Shown: positions 61,001 through 64,000 of the stretch, in pieces
How the letters are laid out: each line of letters begins with the position of its first letter
Position numbering within the stretch: the first letter of the stretch is position 1
Assembly: GCA_026874595.1 (NCBI GenBank)
Contig: CM049320.1
Location: forward strand, 20,655,714-20,719,713
DNA length: 64,000 nucleotides
Source: Sipunculus nudus
Taxonomy: Eukaryota > Annelida > Sipuncula > Golfingiida > Sipunculidae
Reading direction: 5' to 3'
Made by a program: the position numbers and the translations under genes
Notes under the pieces: model-generated
The model's input: only the letters and a program-made list of their open reading frames with translations
What the model was told of the DNA's origin: nothing
Databases searched by the model: none

Positions 61001-64000
61001 AATTAAGTGGGGCCCTGCTAGTGTGCTGAACCATAATTGAAGTATTTACATTATGCAGGGAGAGGCTGGAGCGGTTGGAGATGAAGAGGCGCCACCTGGA
61101 GAGAGAACATCAGCAACGTGAGCGAGAACAGAGAGATCGAGTCATGAGAGAAAGAGAACTTGAACGGAGGAGAGACAGAAACCGTCTGCCCAAGGATGAT
61201 GCTCGCAGGAAAATCGAAGCTCGTCGGGAAGGTCAGAGTCACAGAAATATCTCTAAAAATAGTCAGTGATTGTGTTGCATACTGTGGTCAGATAAACACA
61301 AGTTTCAGTATAACAAGGTTTGACACAATCGGTAAATTGTACAGTTTGACAATAGTTAAGGTTACATCTCTATCACAAAAAGGTTTACAAGTTAGTTGAA
61401 ATCATGAGATAGTATTTTATTTGAAATCCCTGGCATTTTTGTCAAGAAACTCTATGAAATTTAGTGGAATGAAAAGTATTAACAAATAACATATTGTTTG
61501 ATCCTCTCCTAGCTTAAAATCATGTGGCTCATAAATTTTCTGAATATACAAGTAGTAGAACAATTTTTTCTTGATGGATAAAATTTCAAAGGTCTTTTTT
61601 TGACATTAGCTTACTTCCATATATGTTTTGAATTAGGTCATTTTCATTTGATGATTTTCATTTCCTTCCTGTAAAACTTGGTAATTTAAATTATTTAATT
61701 AAAAAATGTGCTAAAATATATATAAAATCAGTTCATTTTCATGAGGGTTATTTTGTTATATTTTATAAATCTTTGGTGTAATAAAAAAAAGTTAGGATCT
61801 GACTGAACAAATGTGTAAACTGCATATGATAAAGCCAACCAATGATCATGGTAATAGTATAGATCTTATATGCTCACAAACTGCTCACATGCTTCATTTT
61901 TAGCTCAGCTGACTGTAAGTCATATGAGCTATAGCGATCACCCTTTGTCCGCCGTCCAACTGTCTGTCCGTCCGTTAACCTGGGACAAATCGTAATCGCT
62001 GGACCTAGAAACTTGTAACTTGACATTCTGAGAGGTTCATGAAAAATCTCCTTTGAAACCAGAAATGAGGTCTCTGTTACTCATATCCTTCAAGCTATGG
62101 GGCCCCAAAATACCCCCAAGAATAGTAAAAAATTTCATACAAAAACTTCAATATCTCATTAACTACACCACCGATGTTCATGATTTTTTGCATACGTATT
62201 GATCATGAGATGTTCCATCAGTTCCTGTAGACTGGTGGCACCACCTCTTTTTTAGCTCTGCTGACTTTCAGTCATGCTGGGCTATAGCGATGGGTCTTTG
62301 TCCGGCGTCCTTCCGTCTGTCCGTCCGGCCGGCCGGCCGTTAGCAGGGCACAAATCGTAACCGTAGGGGCTAGGGCCATGAACCCTATGCAGTCTTAGAG
62401 GTTATAAAAAGATCTCCTTGCAAACCTGAAATTAGGTCACTGCAACCTATATTCTCAAAGTTATGGGGTGTGTTTGCACCCCCTAGAAATAACTCTTTGA
62501 GACAAAATTTTCATCCCAAACCTTCCATCTTTCACATACAACTCACCTACTAAGTTGGAGAAGAATCCTATAGATTTTGAGGTCAAAAGGTCAAAGGTCA
62601 AGGTCACAGGATCCACTTCTTGGAAAAGGTAGTGGACACATTTCAAGCTAGACTTTTCATTCCAAACCTTCCAGCACTGATATCGCTTCTCTGCCAACAG
62701 GGGAAAAGACCTGTTGATTTTGAGGTCAAAGGTCAAGTTCACAGCACCCACTTCTTGCGTGGAGTCATTTTCAGGCAAACTTATCAATCTGTACCTTCCA
62801 TCTGTCATATATGGCTTACCTACCAATAAGGGAAGAAGCCTATTGATGTTGAGGTCAAAAAGTCAAAGGTCAAGGTCACAATATTTAATTGTTCTAAATG
62901 CTTGTGAGCATATTTCAAGTGTAACTGTTCAACCCAAACCTTCAGTCTTTCACATATGCCACATCTATGCTTCACTCAGTTTGACTCAAACTTCATATTT
63001 ATGGGTCTTTTTGCTTGAATAAATAACTTATTGATTTTGGGGTCAGCTGGTCAGCAGGTTAAAGGTTGCAGGTCAAAGTTATTCACCCATTGGTTGCCAA
63101 GTAATTACACCAGATTTAAGTGGTCAGTAGTTACCCATCATTTAGAAAGAATCCAGTAGATAAATGTGCAAAAGGCCAAGGTCATAGGTCAGGGATGTTC
63201 ACAATTACTTATTTTATAGACCATCTCTATTTTTCTTGTATATATAACCATCCCACTCCAGCTGGTACATCTCCCTGTGTGGCTGTAATTATGAGTGACA
63301 CTGGTGACATATGACTCCCTTTTGTATCAGCCTATTAAGTGATAAGGCTCAGTGATAAGTACCTGTTACTTCATAACAAAAACACTGTTGTCAGAATGCT
63401 TCAGCCAGGCATTAAGACTATGAGAGTATAGTATTACGGTTTATCTACTGATTTATAAGATGATGGGAACATTTTGCAGTTTATTTTATGGAATCCTAGC
63501 AATAAACTTAGTTTCCTAGATATCTGAATATTTTAATATATATCACCACATATAAAAGCAAGTGTTTGTTCTCATAATATGTGGAAGTGTACCTTGATTT
63601 AGGATGGCTTTTTGTTTTATTTCAAGACTCTTAGTCATGCTTTCTGCATTTCTTTTCTTTCAGGTTTGGCAGTTTACCTACCCTGCTGACCCCATTGAAA
63701 AGCAGAGTGATAATAAAAAATATTGGACTTACACTTTTTACAATTGCATATCTATAAATCTGATATGAGGGCCTGGACATGCCTATGAATTATTTTGGGC
63801 ATTTATTACTGGATAATTTGCCCCAAGTTTGGTCTCTTATTGGAGAATGTGGGATATCAAATGTCATACTTGTCAGAAATCCATTATGTCTGCCAGTTAG
63901 CCACCTTAGAAATTCTTTCTTCAGGGCAGTTTCAGTAATTTTTCTTTAATGTTTGGTCCGATTTAGAGAATGTTTGTTGTCTGATTTCAGACTTGTCAGA
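44073..64000 (+). CDS. CDK11: cyclin-dependent kinase 11 (PITSLRE kinase), N-terminal exons, partial
   Basis: CDK11 is a nuclear serine/threonine kinase that partners with cyclin L and acts in transcription and pre-mRNA splicing. The four exons are 44,073-44,248, 44,684-44,826, 59,987-60,158 and 61,059-61,231. Splice phases agree at every join (2, 1, 2, then 1 outgoing). The encoded order is an acidic start with EQGELEASPD, a His-rich stretch, an acidic patch, the signature DDALDIKPPQANSKKHKHKHK and then long Arg/Glu-rich charged helices. The IKPPQ block and the following RERERE region match the CDK11 N-terminus of animals. The kinase domain with its PITSLRE motif is not in the window, so the gene continues to the right. 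Another RE-rich splicing protein is the main alternative, but the IKPPQ block makes CDK11 much more likely. Confidence 0.75.
44249..44683. other. CDK11 intron 1 (between coding exons)
   Basis: A short AT-rich intron bounded by GTAAGA and a T-rich acceptor (ttttaccttttag). No element is seen inside. Confidence 0.65.
44684..44826 (+). CDS. CDK11: CDK11 second coding exon (IKPPQ exon)
   Basis: The first base completes an Arg codon from the previous exon. It encodes DDDDALDIKPPQANSKKHKH, a Lys/Arg-rich run and RERERERERER. The donor is AGAG|GTAAGG, leaving one G. The IKPPQ motif is the strongest evidence for CDK11. Confidence 0.8.
44827..45490. other. 5' part of CDK11 intron 2
   Basis: Ordinary AT-rich intron sequence up to the left end of the DIRS element. 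No separate feature. Confidence 0.65.
45491..45673 (+). repeat. DIRS left inverted terminal repeat
   Basis: From GTTTTATTACGTAAAC to the 'cctgtaatcacatttttc' block. It is complementary to 55,061-55,264 except for the outer 35-60 bp, which differ between the two ends as is typical of DIRS. Shared blocks include 'aatgagaattttctctgtt' and 'gcctcgttcctgtgtatct' (with small changes). Confidence 0.9.
45790..47659 (+). pseudogene. DIRS gag-like region, frame-broken
   Basis: The likely start is the ATG at 45,790 (MENPTYCVSCG). The N-terminus has a CxxC...HxxCxxC pattern like a small zinc finger (CVSC ... HPTCFTC), followed by Pro/Ser-rich low complexity. A 30-base G-run at 46,027-46,056 encodes poly-Gly in frame. 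The first frame stops at 46,857. Conserved-looking pieces continue in other frames (46,724-47,014 and 47,240-47,659), so at least two frameshifts or stops are needed. The last frame ends with TGA at 47,657 and is in the same frame as the polymerase once the hAT insertion is discounted. Confidence 0.7.
46027..46056. repeat. 30-base G-run inside the gag region
   Basis: Uninterrupted G run. Its length divides by three, so the reading frame is kept. It is expected to form a G-quadruplex and to vary in length. Confidence 0.95.
47691..49576. mobile_element. non-autonomous hAT element inserted in DIRS
   Basis: The element starts CAGACATGGGG and ends with the exact reverse complement CCCCATGTCTG, an 11-bp terminal inverted repeat with the CAG start usual for hAT. 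It is flanked by a perfect 8-bp target duplication, GTCTCAGC, at 47,683-47,690 and 49,577-49,584. Subterminal regions at both ends carry many GCCTATTACTATTA-type repeats, the sort of sites hAT transposases bind. No transposase is recognisable. A 131-codon frame at 49,022-49,417 is of unknown nature. The inside also contains a G-run at about 48,384-48,399. Confidence 0.9.
49022..49417 (+). CDS. hypothetical frame inside the hAT element
   Basis: A 131-codon open frame starting MCLKRYSFSHIF. I recognise no domain, and it lacks the DDE or dimerisation motifs of hAT transposases. It may be captured host sequence or chance. Confidence 0.15.
   Translation: MCLKRYSFSHIFSWETFTWYDLTFGNLPDMVLPQLSVAYTQTSKGMVVLCFDCKELFMLFSIHGNAYIDVPTMQSSCAIVVSEKSWPRISLCHLLMSMKACRFTSAGALISVPADLHSDPQTLYYPQTGNS
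49599..51437 (+). CDS. DIRS reverse transcriptase-RNase H
   Basis: The 612-codon open frame begins at a TTG; the frame is open upstream into the hAT target site, so the native start is elsewhere. Reverse transcriptase (about residues 70-300): VPKPHGRWRPIIDLKRLN, then FKIDLRDAYFHVPIHPSSQR, ALPFGINVAPWIF and the catalytic LPYLDDWL at 187-194. RNase H (about 350-465): MYTDAS, INVLEL, QTDNTV and SDTLSRR supply the four acidic residues. The YLDDWL variant and the domain order are typical of DIRS/Ngaro. No stops interrupt it, unlike gag. The last 172 nt overlap the recombinase frame. Confidence 0.92.
   Translation: MGGHHVTSASSQHHKFGFCLTFLHAPPVTLHPFYIPPPSDPVKRLALEEAIQSMLDKRAIFEVSPSTIGFSSRLFLVPKPHGRWRPIIDLKRLNSFIAPPPVRMFNIHAVLRIARRMDWAFKIDLRDAYFHVPIHPSSQRFLWFAYQNCVFQIRALPFGINVAPWIFTMLVHTVTRYLRSQGISVLPYLDDWLVHAADRSLLLTHRSLVLNLLQNLGFLVNAEKSLLTPTQSLQFLGITLDFASSTASLPRDFAIKLRRQIRSFLSLRHVDSGTTASLHGTLNWAATFILFGLLYLRPVQSLLHHHSLRRLTSVRPTVLPFQLTWRSLRPWLDLPFLQQGVPFSQEIDGTMYTDASLLGWGAHMADLRHMGVWSPSERLLHINVLELCAVRRTISRCSPRLLGRHILVQTDNTVVAYISRQGGTRSPSLMQETYLLLDLCISLWASICASHLPGVSNILSDTLSRRPASLPPPVLFPLLVVRSFFTCLGRLEFDLFDFPSPPVLEPTATCLRHPRDRLPGFPLVSSVALASLPPYASSTAPDRSPIVPTSKCPFRSCPLCPCVLSSDTSRIRAFQVLLLSLPRLPVAVLWTASMTPGGVSSPVGRLPVESLL
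51266..51870 (+). pseudogene. DIRS tyrosine recombinase, N-terminal part
   Basis: About 200 residues starting MPSVPMRSFIRHLKDQGIS. It contains an alpha-helical core-binding domain (RWRLFTGWAS, LRGYRATLLSVLHPLG) and the first catalytic Arg in the block LASAGRRSELHA (about residues 164-174). The frame stays in phase up to PPDYLA and is then cut by the family C insertion, a few residues before the catalytic core continues at 54,297. It overlaps the end of the RNase H frame, as is common in DIRS elements. Confidence 0.85.
51871..54296 (+). mobile_element. family C element inserted in the recombinase gene
   Basis: It starts 'cctgtgagcttatgctatgg' and then a GGCGTCTGGCGTCCGGCGTC tract. It contains 177-bp tandem units (52,411 and 52,588: 'caaaaaccactgggccaaat'), a 24-bp array 'gggtagcatgtgatcacct' at about 53,482-53,580 and 33-bp units at about 53,690-53,810. 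It ends with the palindrome AGGCCTGTAGGCCT followed by TTGTTAT. No coding capacity is recognised. The right edge is uncertain by a few bases. The host reading frame resumes at about 54,297-54,301. Confidence 0.8.
54297..55008 (+). pseudogene. DIRS tyrosine recombinase, C-terminal part
   Basis: An open frame from 54,301 continues the recombinase: CPVRALRYYLKATHSLR, a poly-Gly run from 22 G at 54,431-54,452, ISPITISAWLKATFVAAYES, then IKGHDIQALSTSLGHI and YWKSPTTFTLFYLKDV. The nucleophile Tyr in FYLKD is kept. The usual HxxR motif reads HDIQ: the second catalytic Arg codon has become CAA, as expected from CpG decay of CGA. With the family C insertion as well, the enzyme is dead. The frame runs past the domain into the internal complementary region. 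Confidence 0.85.
54909..55022 (-). repeat. DIRS internal complementary region
   Basis: The first half is the reverse complement of the outermost 50 bp of the left end ('cagctcacaattatgttt', 'acgtaataaaac'). The second half is the reverse complement of the outermost 60 bp of the right end ('attccctccctgtgaatgg', 'tggttttgttagt'). In DIRS this region templates completion of the ends of the circular intermediate. Confidence 0.9.
55061..55266 (-). repeat. DIRS right inverted terminal repeat
   Basis: Reverse complement of the left repeat over about 150 bp ('aggaacgaggcaggatgggc' against 'gcccatcccacctcgttcct'). It has its own outer 60 bp ending GGGAATGGGGGGG before TTTTAATTG of the host. Confidence 0.9.
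55979..57317. mobile_element. pogo/Tigger-like DNA element, 1.34 kb, internally deleted
   Basis: It starts CAGTGGAACCCCACAATTAC and ends in ...GGCACTG, both flanked by TA, the target site of Tc1/mariner/pogo elements. The right end repeats 'gtggtcgtaattgtgggg' and 'tggtcgcaattgtggggt'. The insertion splits family A sequence that is continuous in copy 1. A minus-strand frame at 56,269-56,559 starts MPRKELYLREKVGFIKKP, which recalls the start of Tigger transposases, but no DDE domain remains. Confidence 0.6.
57589..58560. repeat. two tandem units of about 487 bp in family A copy 2
   Basis: Blocks such as 'gatagatatgggtgagaggac', 'tgacctttactaggagagt' and 'gccttttaatacccc' recur about 485 bp apart. 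Each unit contains one or two TGACCTTGACCTT-type motifs. Confidence 0.85.
58545..59420. repeat. two tandem units of about 425 bp in family A copy 2
   Basis: 'gacaggtggtgccaccttgt', 'gatgaccttgatgcatttt' and 'tcaaggtcacagcag' recur at period about 421-428 bp, starting near 58,545, 58,967 and 59,395. Within each unit the 'gatgaccttgatgcattttt' phrase is itself repeated. Confidence 0.85.
59987..60158 (+). CDS. CDK11: CDK11 third exon (Arg/Glu-rich)
   Basis: It follows acceptor ttactttacttgaag. The G left over from exon 2 joins CT to give Ala, confirming the phase across a 15-kb intron. It encodes NKSNREKEYERREARPAPKE followed by a charged coiled-coil-like stretch ending RREKSRLE. The donor is AAAG|GTACCA, two bases left over. 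Confidence 0.75.
60223..60377. mobile_element. 155-bp MITE related to the pogo-like element
   Basis: It starts CAGTGGAACTCCACAATTAA and ends 'gtggggttccactc', near-complementary ends with TA on both sides (60,221-60,222 and 60,378-60,379). Internally 'accaaagtggtgcaattttg' matches the 1.34-kb element at 55,979. It lies in CDK11 intron 3. Confidence 0.75.
60380..60553. mobile_element. 174-bp MITE, adjacent second family
   Basis: It starts CAGCGGAGTCTGTCTAAAAG and ends 'ttacacaggttgtactg', with imperfectly complementary ends. It shares its left TA (60,378-60,379) with the previous MITE and has TA at 60,554. The 'aagaccacc' phrases repeat inside. Pogo/Tigger type by its ends and TA target. Confidence 0.7.
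61059..61231 (+). CDS. CDK11: CDK11 fourth exon (Arg/Glu-rich)
   Basis: It follows acceptor acattatgcag, with the first G completing an Arg codon. It encodes RERLERLEMKRRHLEREHQQ, then a charged stretch ending RKIEARREG. The donor GAAG|GTCAGA is acceptable but not strong. The next exon is not visible before the window ends. Confidence 0.7.
61232..61896. other. CDK11 intron 4, 5' part
   Basis: Ordinary AT-rich intron sequence, no element recognised. Confidence 0.55.
61897..62249 (+). mobile_element. 5' end of a family A relative, copy 3
   Basis: TTTTAGCTCAGCTGACT, 'gtaagtcatatgagctatag' and a GTCCGTCCG tract match the family A 5' end. The body then differs ('gggacaaatcgtaatcgctgg'). Confidence 0.7.
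62250..62570 (+). mobile_element. 5' end of a family A relative, copy 4
   Basis: 'tttagctctgctgactttcagt', 'gggctatagcgatggg' and a GTCCGTCCGGCCGGCC tract. It shares 'ggcacaaatcgtaa' with copy 3, so the two belong to one subfamily. It leads into the AGGTCA-rich array. Confidence 0.65.
62571..62890. repeat. tandem units of about 130-143 bp rich in AGGTCA half-sites
   Basis: Three units each contain 'gaggtcaaaggtcaaggtca' variants. At 62,580-62,606 there are four AGGTCA half-sites with 2, 1 and 0 spacer bases. 62,723-62,735 is a perfect DR1, AGGTCAAAGGTCA. 62,867-62,878 is AGGTCAAGGTCA. It is part of the family A relative at 62,250. Confidence 0.8.
62891..64000. other. CDK11 intron 4 continuing to the window edge
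   Basis: The tail of the repeat (further 'ggtcaaagttattc' and 'ccaaggtcataggtcag' motifs to about 63,195) is followed by AT-rich intron. A good acceptor at 63,663 (ctttcttttctttcag) is not followed by RE-rich coding sequence, so I do not call an exon. The last 250 bp contain a loosely repeated 'gtttggtc..at.ggagaatgt' motif. Confidence 0.45.

Noticed and set aside
62571..62890. CRISPR-like direct repeats
   Set aside because: Units of 130-143 bp in animal intronic DNA with no constant repeat/variable spacer pattern; ordinary tandem repeats.
63663..63760. Possible further CDK11 exon after a good acceptor
   Set aside because: The sequence after the acceptor is not Arg/Glu-rich, does not fit CDK11 and has no clear donor; it looks like intron or repeat.

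Overview
The window looks like AT-rich nuclear DNA of an invertebrate animal, most likely a bivalve or other mollusc. The signs are intron-split genes with GT/AG junctions, long noncoding stretches, a DIRS-type retrotransposon, a tRNA-derived SINE, CR1/Jockey-like LINE scraps, hAT and pogo-like DNA elements, and repeats of the TTTTAGCTCAGCTGACT type that are common in bivalve genomes. The species assignment is inference.

Layout. 1-17 kb has no convincing gene. It holds an old segmental duplication (about 3.0-10.0 kb against 12.0-16.8 kb), a near-perfect 167-bp hairpin at 5.1 kb, microsatellites and a 22-24 bp minisatellite. 17.2-23.9 kb is mostly featureless. 23,887-27,166 (+) is a four-exon gene for a predicted secreted glycoprotein of about 376 residues that I do not recognise. 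27-36.6 kb holds minisatellites, a roughly 0.9-kb foldback element centred on a TA array, a SINE and a 69-bp tandem array. 36.65-40.67 kb is a 4-kb mobile element, family A, followed by two LINE fragments.

44.07 kb to the right edge is the 5' part of a CDK11 (PITSLRE kinase) gene on the plus strand. Four exons encode the acidic, then Arg/Glu-rich N-terminal region, and their reading phases match exactly across every intron. The kinase domain must lie beyond the window.

The 15.2-kb second intron of that gene holds the most striking object: a DIRS-type tyrosine-recombinase retrotransposon (45,491-55,266). It has inverted terminal repeats, an internal complementary region that records its circle junction, a gag region, reverse transcriptase-RNase H and a split tyrosine recombinase. 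It was later hit by two elements: a 1,886-bp non-autonomous hAT element with an 8-bp target duplication, and a roughly 2.4-kb element called family C here. Directly downstream is a second family A copy, itself interrupted by a 1.34-kb pogo/Tigger-like element. Families A and C appear to share a terminal design (CCG-rich 5' end, internal tandem units, 3' palindrome followed by CCTTGTT) and may form one poorly described superfamily. Tandem units in these repeats also carry many AGGTCA nuclear-receptor half-sites.
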